Part shown: piece after piece, positions 19,625-28,906 of the stretch
Numbering within the stretch: the stretch's first letter is position 1
How the letters are laid out: each line of letters begins with the position of its first letter
DNA from: an uncultured Selenomonadales bacterium
GTDB taxonomy: Bacteria; Bacillota; Negativicutes; Acidaminococcales; Acidaminococcaceae
DNA: 42,130 nucleotides
Assembly: GCA_900314855.1 (NCBI GenBank)
Contig: OMWZ01000015.1
Coordinates: 1-42,130 of the forward strand
Reading direction: 5' to 3'
The notes under the pieces: model-generated
The model's database searches: none
The model's input: the letters and a program-made list of their open reading frames with translations, nothing else
Told to the model about the DNA's origin: nothing
Position numbers and translations under genes: made by a program

Positions 19625-20503
19625 ATGGATTTTCAGCAGATCATCTTGACATTGCAGAAGTTTTGGTCGGAACAAAACTGCATCCTGGCACAGCCCTATG
19701 ACATTGAAAAGGGTGCCGGCACCATGAACCCGTCGACGTTCCTGCGCGTCCTGGGGCCGGAACCGTGGCGCGTGGCCTACGTGGAGCCGTCCCGCCGCCC
19801 TGCCGACGGGCGCTACGGTGACAATCCGAACCGCCTGTTCCAGCACCACCAGTTCCAGGTCATCATCAAACCGTCCCCGGAGAATATCCAGGACCTGTAT
19901 CTGGACAGCCTGGCGGCCCTGGGCATTAAGCCGGAAGAACACGACATCCGTTTCGTCGAAGACAACTGGGAATCGCCGACCCTCGGCGCTTGGGGCCTGG
20001 GCTGGGAAGTCTGGCTCGACGGCATGGAAATCACGCAGTTCACGTATTTCCAGCAGGTCGGCGGCCTGGATATCAAGCCCGTCGCCGTGGAAATCACGTA
20101 TGGCCTGGAACGTATCGCCATGTATATCCAGGGCGTGGAAAATGTCTATGACGTCAAATGGGTCGGCGATGTGACCTACGGCGACGTGTTCCACCAGAAC
20201 GAGGTGGAGCAGTCCTGGTACGCGTTCCAGCTGGCCGATACGGACATGCTTTTCGACATGTTCGAGAAATATGAGAAGGAAGCCGAGCGCATTGCCGCTA
20301 CGGGCAACATCCGCCCGGCGTACGACTACGTCCTGAAATGCTCCCACACCTTCAACCTCCTGGACAGCCGGGGCGCCATCAGCGTCAGCGAACGTGCCGC
20401 CTACATCGGCCGTGTCCGCCGCCTGGCCCGGTTGTGCGCCAAGGCCTATGTGGAACAAAGGGAAGCCCAGGGATTCCCGCTGCTGAAGGGAGAGAACAAA
20501 TGA
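19625..20503 (+). CDS. glyQ: Glycine-tRNA ligase alpha subunit
   Basis: Catalytic alpha subunit (292 aa) of the bacterial alpha2beta2 glycyl-tRNA synthetase, which attaches glycine to tRNA-Gly. The family pattern [33 protein letters not shown] is present at the N-terminus, as are [17 protein letters not shown] and the [18 protein letters not shown] core. The RBS GAGGAGG precedes ATG 19625. The stop overlaps the glyS start. Confidence 0.99.
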   Translation: MDFQQIILTLQKFWSEQNCILAQPYDIEKGAGTMNPSTFLRVLGPEPWRVAYVEPSRRPADGRYGDNPNRLFQHHQFQVIIKPSPENIQDLYLDSLAALGIKPEEHDIRFVEDNWESPTLGAWGLGWEVWLDGMEITQFTYFQQVGGLDIKPVAVEITYGLERIAMYIQGVENVYDVKWVGDVTYGDVFHQNEVEQSWYAFQLADTDMLFDMFEKYEKEAERIAATGNIRPAYDYVLKCSHTFNLLDSRGAISVSERAAYIGRVRRLARLCAKAYVEQREAQGFPLLKGENK

Positions 20504-22560
20504 TGAAAAACTTACTCTTTGAAATCGGTACGGAAGAATTACCGGCCAACTATATGCCCCGTGTCCTGACGGACCTGCAGGAACTGGCCGCGAAAAAATT
20601 CACGGAACAGCATATTCCCTTCGAATCCGTGACGGTCTACGGCACGCCGCGCCGTCTGGCCCTCCTTGTCCATGGGGTGGCCGAGGCGCAGGCAGATACG
20701 GAAGAGGAGTTTAAGGGCCCGTCCGTGCAGATCGCGTTCAAGGACGGTGCTCCGACGAAGGCGGCCATGGGCTTTGCCCGCGGCAAGGGTGTCGATGTCG
20801 GGGATTTGACGGAACGGGACGGCTATGTCTATGCCGTCAAGCGGACCCAGGGCAAGGCGACGAAGGAAATGCTGCCTGCCGTACTGGAAGACATCCTGCA
20901 TACCATTCCGTTCCCAAACCACATGCGCTGGGCTGATTTCGAGTTCCGCTTCCTGCGCCCGGTCCGCTGGCTCGTGGCTCTCTTCGACACGGAGGTGATC
21001 CCCGTGGCGGTCACGGACGTGCGTTCCGGCAGGGAGACCATGGGACACCGGTTCCTGAGCCATGGCCCGGTATCCATTCCGTCGGCCGACGACTATGTGC
21101 AGGTGCTGAAGGATCATTTTGTCCTTGTTGACCAGGAGGAACGGCGGGAGAGGATCCGGAAACAGATTACGGAACTGGCCCGCGAGGAAGGCGGCGAAGT
21201 GGAAATCGCGCCGGACCTGCTGGAAGAAGTGACGTACCTCGTCGAATATCCGACGGCCCTGTGCGGCAGGTTCGAGGAAAAATACCTGCGCCTGCCGGAA
21301 GCGGCCATCATCACGCCCATGCGGGACCATCAGCGCTATTTCCCGGTCCGCGGCAAGGACGGCAGGCTGCTGAACAAGTTTATCGCGGTCCGCAACGGCG
21401 GCAAGGATTTCCTGGAGAATGTCATCCATGGCAATGAACGCGTTCTCCGGGCCCGTCTGGCCGACGCGGAGTTCTTTTTCAACGAAGACCGCAAGAAACC
21501 GCTGGCCGGGTACGCGGAAAAGACCAAGACCGTTGTCTTCCAGGAGGGTCTGGGCAATATGTATGACAAGAGCCAGCGTCTGGTCAACCTGGTGGAAGGG
21601 CTCCATTTCGTCCTCAATTCCCAGGGCAGCGTAGACGACCTGAAACGGGCTGCTGCCCTGAGCAAGTGCGACCTTGTGACGGGTATGGTCACGGAATTCA
21701 CGGAGCTGCAGGGCATTATGGGCCGTGACTACGCGCGCCTTGACGGCGAACCGGAAGAAGTGGCCGTAGGGATTGCCGAACAGTATCAGCCCCGTTTCGC
21801 CGGCGATGTCCTGCCGCGGACGGAAATCGGCCGCATCCTGTCCCTGGCCGATAAGATCGACAACATAACAGCGACCTTCAGCCGCGGCAAAGCCCCGACG
21901 GGTTCCCAGGATCCCTTCGGCATGCGCCGTCAGGCCCTGGGCATCCTGAACATCCTGCTGGATGGCAAGTACCATCTGGGGCTGCGCAAGGCCTTCGGTC
22001 AGGCCATCTTCCTGCTTCATGTCGATACGGAGAAGGCGAAACCGCTGATGCTGCAGATTTCCGAATTCCTGCGCCTGCGTTTCCGCAATATGCTGCTGGA
22101 CCAGGGCATCCGCTACGATGTCATTGACGCGGTCCTGGCCGATGGGAAGAACGATGACCCGTACGACCTGTATCTGCGGGCCCGGGCCTTGCAGCAGTTC
22201 GTCGCCGAAGCGGAGGCGCCGGCCATTGTCCAGGCCGCGGTCCGCGTCCATAACCTGTGCGGCAAGATCACGAGGAACGTGGACGTCGCCCCGTCCCTTT
22301 TCCGGGAAGACGCAGAAACGGCGCTGTATGAAGCCAGCCAGGCCGTATCGGAAAAACTTTTGCCTGCCCTGGTGCGTCACGAGTACGGCAAGGCGGCCTT
22401 GCTGCCCCTGGAACTGACGGCGCCGGTCAACCGGTTCTTTGACGAGGTGATGGTCATGGACAAGGAGGAACAGATCAAGGACAACCGACTGGCCCTCCTG
22501 GCGAACGTCCAGAAGATTCTCCACTGTGTCGGCGATTTGTCGAAGCTTGTCCTGGCGTAA
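20500..22560 (+). CDS. glyS: Glycine-tRNA ligase beta subunit
   Basis: Beta subunit of 686 aa, with the canonical N-terminus [17 protein letters not shown]. It recognises tRNA through an HD-like middle region and a C-terminal anticodon-binding domain. ATG 20500 overlaps the glyQ stop (ATGA); a second ATG follows at 20503. An in-frame upstream extension lies inside glyQ and is not real. The length is normal. Confidence 0.98.
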   Translation: MMKNLLFEIGTEELPANYMPRVLTDLQELAAKKFTEQHIPFESVTVYGTPRRLALLVHGVAEAQADTEEEFKGPSVQIAFKDGAPTKAAMGFARGKGVDVGDLTERDGYVYAVKRTQGKATKEMLPAVLEDILHTIPFPNHMRWADFEFRFLRPVRWLVALFDTEVIPVAVTDVRSGRETMGHRFLSHGPVSIPSADDYVQVLKDHFVLVDQEERRERIRKQITELAREEGGEVEIAPDLLEEVTYLVEYPTALCGRFEEKYLRLPEAAIITPMRDHQRYFPVRGKDGRLLNKFIAVRNGGKDFLENVIHGNERVLRARLADAEFFFNEDRKKPLAGYAEKTKTVVFQEGLGNMYDKSQRLVNLVEGLHFVLNSQGSVDDLKRAAALSKCDLVTGMVTEFTELQGIMGRDYARLDGEPEEVAVGIAEQYQPRFAGDVLPRTEIGRILSLADKIDNITATFSRGKAPTGSQDPFGMRRQALGILNILLDGKYHLGLRKAFGQAIFLLHVDTEKAKPLMLQISEFLRLRFRNMLLDQGIRYDVIDAVLADGKNDDPYDLYLRARALQQFVAEAEAPAIVQAAVRVHNLCGKITRNVDVAPSLFREDAETALYEASQAVSEKLLPALVRHEYGKAALLPLELTAPVNRFFDEVMVMDKEEQIKDNRLALLANVQKILHCVGDLSKLVLA

Positions 22561-22599
22561 AGCGGCATGGGAGCCGCGCAAAGACAGCGAAGAAAGCAG

Positions 22600-22628
22600 A
22601 CAGCGTGCCTTTCGGGGCACGCTGTTTT
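22600..22628 (+). terminator. Intrinsic terminator after glyS
   Basis: ACAGCGTGCC (22600-22609) pairs with GGCACGCTGT (22616-22625), with a 6-base loop and a T/C-rich tail (TTTTCCTTTT). Confidence 0.87.
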
Positions 22629-22643
22629 CCTTTTCGGGCCGTC

Positions 22644-22733
22644 CCGGAAAATTTCCCGATTGTCTCTTGAAATGTCCTGCTGATAATGATATAGTATATA
22701 CTAAATTGAGGGAAAACGCTGATAATGTATAAT
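22644..22733 (+). promoter_or_regulatory. Tandem promoters and repeats upstream of PEP synthase
   Basis: P1 is TTGAAA (22667-22672), 17 bp, TATAGT (22690-22695). P2 is TTGAGG (22706-22711), 16 bp, TATAAT (22728-22733). GCTGATAATG occurs twice as a direct repeat (22679-22688 and 22718-22727, 39 bp apart). A perfect 12-bp palindrome TAGTATATACTA (22692-22703) overlaps the P1 -10. A dyad (22644-22658) precedes P1 and resembles the one before secD. The architecture suggests regulated transcription; the regulator is unknown. Confidence 0.7.
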
Positions 22734-22771
22734 GCATTTCCCGAAAGCAGGAAGGAACAAAAGGAGCGAAT

Positions 22772-25156
22772 ATGATGGACAAAGAAAAACAGTACCTGTT
22801 GTGGTTCGAGCAGATGGAGCGCAAGGATGTCGCCATTGTAGGCGGCAAATCCTCGTCCCTGGGCGAAATGACCGCCAAGACCGATGTGCCCGTACCGTAC
22901 GGTTTCGCGACCACAGCCTATGCGTACCGTTATTTCATTGAACAGACCGGCTTGAAGCAGAAGATGGCGGACCTGATCGGCCAGTTGACGGACGTGGAAA
23001 ACACGGCACTCTTGCGGGATATCAGCGCCAAGCTGCGGCAGGCGATCATGGAAGAGGAAATGCCGCAGGACCTGCAGGACGCCATTACGAAGGCCTATGC
23101 CGAACTGGGCGCCAAGATGGGGGAAAAAGATCCCTATGTCGCCGTCCGCTCCTCCGCGACGGCGGAAGACCTGCCGGACGCCAGCTTCGCGGGACAGCAG
23201 GACACGTACCTGAATGTCCATGGGGCCGGTATGGTTATCCGCAAAGTCAAGGAATGCTACGCTTCCTGCTTCACGGACCGTGCCGTCTATTACCGCGAAA
23301 AGCAGGGCTTTGACCATCTTGATGTCGCCCTGTCCGCCGTCATCCAGATGATGGTCTATTCCAAGGCGGCTGGTGTCATGTTCACGGTCAACGTCGCCAA
23401 CGGCGAGGACAAGAACGTCCTGATCGAAGGCGCCTATGGCCTGGGTGAATACGTGGTCCAGGGCACGGTGACGCCGGACGATTACCTCGTCGACAAACAG
23501 ACCCTGGCCATTGTGGACAAGACGGTCAATCCCCAGGAAGTCAAATTGATCCGCAAGCCTGGCGGCGATGTGGAAGAAGTCCGCGTTCCGGCCGAAGAAG
23601 GACGGGAACAGAAGCTGACGGACGCCCAGATTGTGGAACTGGCCGGCTACGCGGTCCAGATTGAAAAACACTACGGCTGCTATATGGATATGGAATGGGG
23701 CGTCGACGAACGAGACGGCAAGATCTGGATTCTCCAGGCCCGTCCGGAAACCGTCTGGTCTCGCCGCAAAGCAAAGGATGCCAAGAAGGAAGGGAAGGGA
23801 GCTGTGTCCACCACGGAGAAGAAAGTCGTTGTCAAAGGCGCCCCGGCCAGCCCGGGCCTCGTATCGGGCAAAGCCCACGTCATTTTGGATCCGTCCCGCA
23901 TCGACGAATTCAAGCAGGGGGAAATCCTTGTTACGGAAATGACGGCCCCTGACTGGGTCCCGGCCATGAAAAAGGCCCAGGCCATTGTGACGGACAGCGG
24001 CGGCATGACCTGCCACGCGTCTATCGTTTCCCGTGAACTGGGCATTCCCTGCATCGTCGGCACCAAGAGCCGTGGCGACGCCGCGACGACGACCATCCGT
24101 GACGGCCAGGAAATCACGGTCGATGCTACCCACGGCGTCGTGTACGAGGGAATCCTGGAAACGGAAAAACCGGCGGCAGCGGCCCCCGTAGCCGCGGTGG
24201 CAGCAGAATATTTCCCGCCGACGGGGACGAAAATCTATATGAACCTTGGGGATCCGGACCTGGCGGAGAAATACGCTTCCCTGCCTTGCGACGGGATTGG
24301 CCTCATGCGCGAAGAATTCATCTGGACGACCTATATCCACGAACATCCCCTGTACCTGATCAAGACGGGCCATCCGGAAAAAGTGGTCGACATGCTCGCT
24401 GAAGGCATCCGCAAAGTCTGCCAGGCCATGAGTCCACGGCCGGTCACGCTGCGTTTCAGCGACTTCAAGTCCAGCGAATACCGCGACCTGAAGGGCGGCG
24501 ATGAATTCGAACCGCATGAACCGTCGGCCCTCCTGGGATGGCGCGGCGCTTCCCGCTACTACGATCCGAAATACATTGACGCGTTCCGCCTGGAATGCGA
24601 GGCTGTCCGCAAGGTCCGCGAAGAATACGGCCTGAAGAACCTGAACGTCATGATCCCGTTCTGCCGCACTGTCGACGAAGCCGCCAAGGTCACGGCCATC
24701 ATGGCGGAACAGGGACTGAAGCGCGGCAAGGACTTCAAGGTCTGGCTGATGGCGGAAATCCCGTCTAATATCATCCTGGCAGACCAGTTCAACCAGTTCG
24801 TCGATGGGTATTCCATCGGATCCAACGACCTGACCATGCTGGTCCTTGGCTGTGACCGGGACAACGACACGGTGTCCGCTATCTATGACGAACGCAACCT
24901 GGCCGTCCGCCGCGCTGTCCGCCATTTGATCGAAGTGGCCCACAAGGACGGCAAGACCGTTTCCATTTGCGGCCAGGCCCCGTCGGTCTATCCGGAATTC
25001 TGCGAATTCCTGATCAAGAGCGGCATTGACAGCATGTCCGTCAACCCCGATACGGTCAAGTTCACGAAGAAGCTGGCTGCTCACGTGGAACAGCGCATCC
25101 TGCTCGATTCCCTGACCCACCGGGGCCGTCAGGAAGCGGAAGACATCGAATGGTGA
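22772..25156 (+). CDS. ppsA: Phosphoenolpyruvate synthase
   Basis: Protein of 794 aa that converts pyruvate, ATP and water to PEP, AMP and phosphate, feeding gluconeogenesis. An N-terminal ATP-grasp domain includes GGKSSSLGEM and VAVRSSATAEDLPDASFAGQQDTYLN. The central phosphohistidine domain has SGGMTCHASIVSREL with the catalytic His at 415. The C-terminal TIM-barrel PEP/pyruvate domain includes GSNDLTMLVLG and ICGQAPS. ATG 22772 or 22775 follows AAGGAG (22761-22766). It is monocistronic, with its own tandem promoters and terminator. Confidence 0.95.
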   Translation: MMDKEKQYLLWFEQMERKDVAIVGGKSSSLGEMTAKTDVPVPYGFATTAYAYRYFIEQTGLKQKMADLIGQLTDVENTALLRDISAKLRQAIMEEEMPQDLQDAITKAYAELGAKMGEKDPYVAVRSSATAEDLPDASFAGQQDTYLNVHGAGMVIRKVKECYASCFTDRAVYYREKQGFDHLDVALSAVIQMMVYSKAAGVMFTVNVANGEDKNVLIEGAYGLGEYVVQGTVTPDDYLVDKQTLAIVDKTVNPQEVKLIRKPGGDVEEVRVPAEEGREQKLTDAQIVELAGYAVQIEKHYGCYMDMEWGVDERDGKIWILQARPETVWSRRKAKDAKKEGKGAVSTTEKKVVVKGAPASPGLVSGKAHVILDPSRIDEFKQGEILVTEMTAPDWVPAMKKAQAIVTDSGGMTCHASIVSRELGIPCIVGTKSRGDAATTTIRDGQEITVDATHGVVYEGILETEKPAAAAPVAAVAAEYFPPTGTKIYMNLGDPDLAEKYASLPCDGIGLMREEFIWTTYIHEHPLYLIKTGHPEKVVDMLAEGIRKVCQAMSPRPVTLRFSDFKSSEYRDLKGGDEFEPHEPSALLGWRGASRYYDPKYIDAFRLECEAVRKVREEYGLKNLNVMIPFCRTVDEAAKVTAIMAEQGLKRGKDFKVWLMAEIPSNIILADQFNQFVDGYSIGSNDLTMLVLGCDRDNDTVSAIYDERNLAVRRAVRHLIEVAHKDGKTVSICGQAPSVYPEFCEFLIKSGIDSMSVNPDTVKFTKKLAAHVEQRILLDSLTHRGRQEAEDIEW

Positions 25157-25239
25157 TAAGCCGCGGAACACGGAACGGGTCGCAAGCCCGCTGTGGACGA
25201 CGGGAAGAAAAATTGATAGGAAAATCCCTTTAGGGACAC

Positions 25240-25280
25240 ACTCCGGGAGGAATGGCATCCATTTCTCCCGGAGTTTTTTT
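25240..25280 (+). terminator. Strong intrinsic terminator after ppsA
   Basis: The 16-bp stem (25240-25255 with 25259-25274, one G-T pair, loop CAT) begins ACTCCGGGAG and is followed by seven T's. Confidence 0.93.
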
Positions 25281-25324
25281 CGCGGGACTCTTTGGCAACT
25301 TGTCCTGTGTTCCCGCCTGAATTG

Positions 25325-25333
25325 TGGTATAAT
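25325..25333 (+). promoter_or_regulatory. Extended -10 promoter of the pilus-RND-lar run
   Basis: TGGTATAAT is a TGnTATAAT extended -10. No good -35 stands at 17 bp (TTGTCC at 25300-25305 is 22 bp away). It lies about 105 bases before the first ATG at 25438, leaving a long untranslated leader with no structure I recognise. Confidence 0.65.
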
Positions 25334-25437
25334 AAACTTGTCTGACTATGGCCATTTTCGCCTTGTCGGACGTGGCGCGGAAGCGCCGTCCGGTCCTTCT
25401 TTCATGGTACGGCCGCGAGAGCGGGGAAGGAGTATCC

Positions 25438-25944
25438 ATGGAAGCAGTTTCTGTCAGTCTTTGGTTTCAAGCGCTGCCCGGGCCGGCCCGGGCGTTGTTT
25501 CTTGCCTTTTTGGCCTGCCTTCTCTGGGAGACCGTGGAGGATTGCCGTCATTTGTTGATCCACGACAGGGCGGTGGTTTTTCTTGCGGGAGGAGGCCTGT
25601 GGTTCAGTGCCCTTTGCGGGATGCCCTGGACGGAATCCCTGGCCGGCGCGGCTTACGGCGCCGGTTTTCTGGGCGCCGTCCGGCTGGCCTCCAGGGGCGG
25701 CCTCGGGTGGGGCGATGTCAAACTGGCCGGCGGCCTCGGGACCTGGCTCGGTCCGGAGCAGACAGGGCTTTGCCTCGGCCTGGCCTTTGTGGCCGGAGGG
25801 TGTGTAGCCCTTGCTCTGCTGGCCTGCCGCCGCTGCCGGCGGGGCAGCGTGCTGCCTTTTGGTCCCTTTTTGTGTGGTGGCGCACTCTTGTCCCTGTGCT
25901 GTGGTCCTGCGCTGCTGTCCCGCTATTACAGCTGGATCTTGTGA
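25438..25944 (+). CDS. Short prepilin peptidase (A24 family), peptidase domain only
   Basis: Membrane protein of 168 aa. The aspartyl protease signature GWGDVKLAGGLG (90-101, catalytic D93) and an earlier Asp (D35 in TVEDCRHLLI, matching the DxRxxxIP position) identify the type IV leader peptidase domain. About five hydrophobic segments cover the chain. The N-terminal methyltransferase domain with its zinc Cys motifs, found in full PilD, is missing, as in short archaeal-like or TadV/CpaA-like members. ATG 25438 follows AAGGAG. A PilN-like gene follows after 9 bases, supporting a pilus or pseudopilus role. Confidence 0.8.
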   Translation: MEAVSVSLWFQALPGPARALFLAFLACLLWETVEDCRHLLIHDRAVVFLAGGGLWFSALCGMPWTESLAGAAYGAGFLGAVRLASRGGLGWGDVKLAGGLGTWLGPEQTGLCLGLAFVAGGCVALALLACRRCRRGSVLPFGPFLCGGALLSLCCGPALLSRYYSWIL

Positions 25945-25953
25945 GGAGGGGCC

Positions 25954-27171
25954 ATGGCACAAGAGATATCGCGCTGGAGAGAGAAAACAGACGGTGGCAG
26001 CGGTCCCGACGGGATTCAAAACAAGTGGGGACGGGCTCTTTTTGCACGGCTGCCCGTGAGCCTGCGGCGCTGGCTCCGTCCCGCGCCGGTCACGGTGGAA
26101 TGGACTGCCACGAAGATCATTGTCCGCCGGGAGAGGCAGGAACGGCGGGAGGCTTTGCCGCCGGCGTTCTGTCATTTGAATTTTTTCCGGCATCCCCTGG
26201 AAACGGCGGAGTGGCTCCGTCCACGCCTGCCTGCCGGACGCGCGGCGTCCTGCCGGTGGGTCTTGCCGGAGGAGGCGGCCTGCCTGCAGTCCCTGGACCT
26301 GCCGTACCTGCAGGGACAAGAATTGCGGGAGTTTCTGCGCTGGGAAGGTCCCCGCTCCATTCCCTGGGAAGAGGGCACTTTTTACCTGGAAGGGCTGTAT
26401 CGCCCGGAAACACCGGCAACAGGGGAAAACACGACGCTGCTCCTCGTGGCTTTGCCGAAAGAGCAGGTGGCGGGCCTGGCTGCCCTCGGTACGCTGCTGG
26501 GACTGGCGACGGAGGAAGTTACAGTCCGCGCGGCGGGGCAGGCCCTGCCCCTGAACTTTGTCCCGCCGGCCCAGCGGGGGAGCCGGCAGTGGAAAAGCCG
26601 GGGCTGCCGTGCCGTTGCCGTCGCGCTGCTGATCGCGACGTGCGGCCGCGTCGCCTGGACGGCTTACGGACTGCAGGAGGCCAGGGCGGCTTCGCGGCAG
26701 ATGGCGGCGGGTCTGGCGACCTGGCGTCCGGTGGCCCGCGACTATGGGGCCGCCCGGGCCGAGGAGAAGGAGACCGAAGCCCGGCGCGAGGCCTGGCTTC
26801 GGGCTAAGGGAAACCATCCTTCGTGGTATCGCACGCTGCTCGCACTGGCCCGGGCCATTCCGGCCGGCTGCCGGCTAACGGAAATTGTCCAGGAAGACAT
26901 GGCGCCGACAGGACCGTCCGGGAAACCGATGGGGAAAAAGGAGGCTGCCGTGGGACGGAATCCTGTCCGGGAGCGCCCGGTCCATTCCTTTTTGGTCCGC
27001 GGGGAAGCCTTGGACAGCGACAGCCTTCGTCGTTTCCTGGCGGCGCTGGAACAGGATCAGGGCCTGTCGGGAGTCCGCCTGCTGGAGACCGGGGTTATCC
27101 GGGGCCGGCAGACGTTTTCCCTGCGGCTGGGACGGAGGGAACCCGATCCGGGGCGGGAGGGAAAGGCATGA
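25954..27171 (+). CDS. PilN/GspL-like pilus assembly protein with N-terminal PilM-like region
   Basis: Protein of 405 aa, not recognised from a single strong motif. Residues 45-200 are a cytoplasmic region of PilM/GspL character. At 199-209 PLNFVPPAQRG resembles the INLLPxxxR N-terminus of PilN, followed by a membrane segment at about 219-238, an Ala/Arg/Glu-rich helix (240-285) and a PilN-like domain (289-392, including WYRTLLALARAIP and FLVRGEALDSDSLRRFLAAL). The reading as a fused PilM-PilN analogue is inference. The stop overlaps the next start (ATGA). Confidence 0.6.
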   Translation: MAQEISRWREKTDGGSGPDGIQNKWGRALFARLPVSLRRWLRPAPVTVEWTATKIIVRRERQERREALPPAFCHLNFFRHPLETAEWLRPRLPAGRAASCRWVLPEEAACLQSLDLPYLQGQELREFLRWEGPRSIPWEEGTFYLEGLYRPETPATGENTTLLLVALPKEQVAGLAALGTLLGLATEEVTVRAAGQALPLNFVPPAQRGSRQWKSRGCRAVAVALLIATCGRVAWTAYGLQEARAASRQMAAGLATWRPVARDYGAARAEEKETEARREAWLRAKGNHPSWYRTLLALARAIPAGCRLTEIVQEDMAPTGPSGKPMGKKEAAVGRNPVRERPVHSFLVRGEALDSDSLRRFLAALEQDQGLSGVRLLETGVIRGRQTFSLRLGRREPDPGREGKA

Positions 27172-27761
27172 AAGACTTTTCCGTTTTCGGTCTGGGCCGG
27201 CAGCTCCGGCGACGTCTTTCCCTGCGGGGGAATCCGTCGGACCGGGCCGCCCTGTTCCTGTTGGGCGCCTTTTTGGCAGCCCTCTTCATCCAGACGCGCT
27301 TCCTCGTTCCGTGGGTGGAGGAAACGGGGCGGTTGCGGCAGGAAACGGCCCGCCTGCGGGAGCGGCAGCAGGTCTATGCCCGCTTTGCCGCGGCGGAGGC
27401 CGACGGCACGCGGGCCCGCGCGCGCAGGGTCGAGGCCAGGGCCTGGCGGGGGAAACTGCCGGACGCGCCGCCGGGCGGCGCGCTGTGGACGACTCTTTCT
27501 GCGGAAGCAGTCCGGTGCGGTGTGCACCTGAATCTGCTTCGGCAGAAGCAGCCACCGGTCCCGGACGGGACCCGGACGGTCGTGATCCTGGAAGGATCGG
27601 GACCTTACGCGGGCTGGCTGCGGTTTTGGAAACAAGTGGAGGACCAGGGGGGATTAAAGGGATTTTCCCGCGGGAGTTTGCGGACTGCCGGGCCGGGACA
27701 TCTTTCCTTTCGTGCCGAAGTGACGTCTTATGGCGCGCCGCGGTCCCAAATTCGAAAATAA
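27168..27761 (+). CDS. PilO-like pilus assembly protein
   Basis: Bitopic protein of 197 aa. It has a short cytoplasmic N-terminus, a membrane segment at about 27-45, an Arg/Glu/Ala-rich coiled coil (50-95), and a small C-terminal domain with GPYAGWLRFWKQVED and a final strand LSFRAEVTSYG, the pattern of PilO/GspM proteins. ATG 27168 overlaps the previous stop and is preceded by GGGAGGGAAAGG. PilN and PilO normally form a heterodimer that links inner and outer membrane parts of type IV pili. No PilB, PilC, PilQ or pilin gene is in the window. Confidence 0.6.
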   Translation: MKDFSVFGLGRQLRRRLSLRGNPSDRAALFLLGAFLAALFIQTRFLVPWVEETGRLRQETARLRERQQVYARFAAAEADGTRARARRVEARAWRGKLPDAPPGGALWTTLSAEAVRCGVHLNLLRQKQPPVPDGTRTVVILEGSGPYAGWLRFWKQVEDQGGLKGFSRGSLRTAGPGHLSFRAEVTSYGAPRSQIRK

Positions 27762-27776
27762 AGGCAGGGGAAGAGC

Positions 27777-28904
27777 ATGCAGATTCGAGACAGAAAGGCG
27801 AAAATCCTGATCCTGTTTCTGGTGGTAATCGTGGGCGTCGTGGCGTTCCGCGTGATTTCCAATATCCTGGCCCGCCAGGACCAGGCCCAAAAGAGTCGCC
27901 AGGGCAAGGTGGCCGTTGTGGCAGCGGAGCGCCCGCAGTACCGAACGATTACACCGAAGTTCCGTTTTTCCGGTTCCCTCGACCCGGTCTGGCAGGCCGA
28001 TGTGGCCGCCAAAATTGACGGGCGCGTCGAGAAGGTCCTCGTGGAGGAGGGACAGGCCGTGGAGGCCGGGCAGACCCTGGCGGTGTTGGACCAGGCCGAT
28101 ACGGCGGCGAATCTGCTGAACGCGCGGGGCCTTTATGTGGACGCGCGGACCAATTATGAAAAGGCCCGGACCGACCTGGGCCGTTACGAACGGTTATACG
28201 AACAGGGCGCCGTGTCCCGGGAAACGCTGGACAACATGCGTTTTGCCGTGGAAAATGCCAAGGGCAAGCTCGACGCGGCCCAGGGCAACCTGCGTCTGCG
28301 CGAGTCTGAAAGCGGCGGGGCGAACCTGGTCACGCCGCGGGCGGGTATTGTCCAGACCCGCTATCATCAGGAAGGCTACTATGCCAAGACGGGTACGGCC
28401 CTCTTCAACGTTGCCGATATTTCGACCCTGCGGGCGAAAATCGATGTACCCGAAGGCTATGTAAGCAGCGTGGAACCAGGCGGTACCGTCGATTTCGTCA
28501 TACCGTCCCGGAAGGGGCAGGACAAGCACGTCCGGGGGACGATTACGCACATCAGCCCGGTGGCGGAAGGCGCGGCCCGTACCTTCGCGGCCGAAGTGAC
28601 CGTGGATAACCGCGACGGCAGTCTTCGCGGCGGGGTTTACGCCGATACGACGATTACGGCTGTGCCGCGGGAACATGCCCTGACCGTGCCCTTGTCGGCT
28701 ATCGTCATGCGCGACGACCAGCGGACGGTCTATATCGTCCAGGACGGCAAGGCTGTCCGCCGCGTCATCAAGACGGGCTATATCGGGGACAACCTGGTGG
28801 AAGTCCTCGACGGCATCAGCGCTGACGACCAAGTTATTACGGGTGGCCAAAACAAGATCCGGGAAGGCAGTAACGTCCGGATTTCCGGGGAAAAGGACAG
28901 CTGA
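27777..28904 (+). CDS. RND efflux periplasmic adaptor (HlyD/AcrA family)
   Basis: Protein of 375 aa with an N-terminal membrane anchor (about 8-27) and no lipobox. It has a biotinyl-lipoyl-like half motif (AKIDGRVEKVLVEEGQAVEAGQTLAVLD), a coiled-coil hairpin (about 118-180), the second lipoyl half (LVTPRAGIVQTRYHQEGYYAKTG), a beta-barrel and a membrane-proximal domain. It connects the downstream RND pump to an outer membrane channel. No TolC-like gene is adjacent. It lies 15 bases after the PilO-like gene and 2 before the pump gene. Confidence 0.93.
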   Translation: MQIRDRKAKILILFLVVIVGVVAFRVISNILARQDQAQKSRQGKVAVVAAERPQYRTITPKFRFSGSLDPVWQADVAAKIDGRVEKVLVEEGQAVEAGQTLAVLDQADTAANLLNARGLYVDARTNYEKARTDLGRYERLYEQGAVSRETLDNMRFAVENAKGKLDAAQGNLRLRESESGGANLVTPRAGIVQTRYHQEGYYAKTGTALFNVADISTLRAKIDVPEGYVSSVEPGGTVDFVIPSRKGQDKHVRGTITHISPVAEGAARTFAAEVTVDNRDGSLRGGVYADTTITAVPREHALTVPLSAIVMRDDQRTVYIVQDGKAVRRVIKTGYIGDNLVEVLDGISADDQVITGGQNKIREGSNVRISGEKDS

Positions 28905-28906
28905 TC

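Noticed and set aside
22475..25258. 927-aa minus-strand frame opposite ppsA
   Set aside because: It runs through the ppsA promoters and the glyS terminator. Composition and lack of motifs mark it as a shadow.
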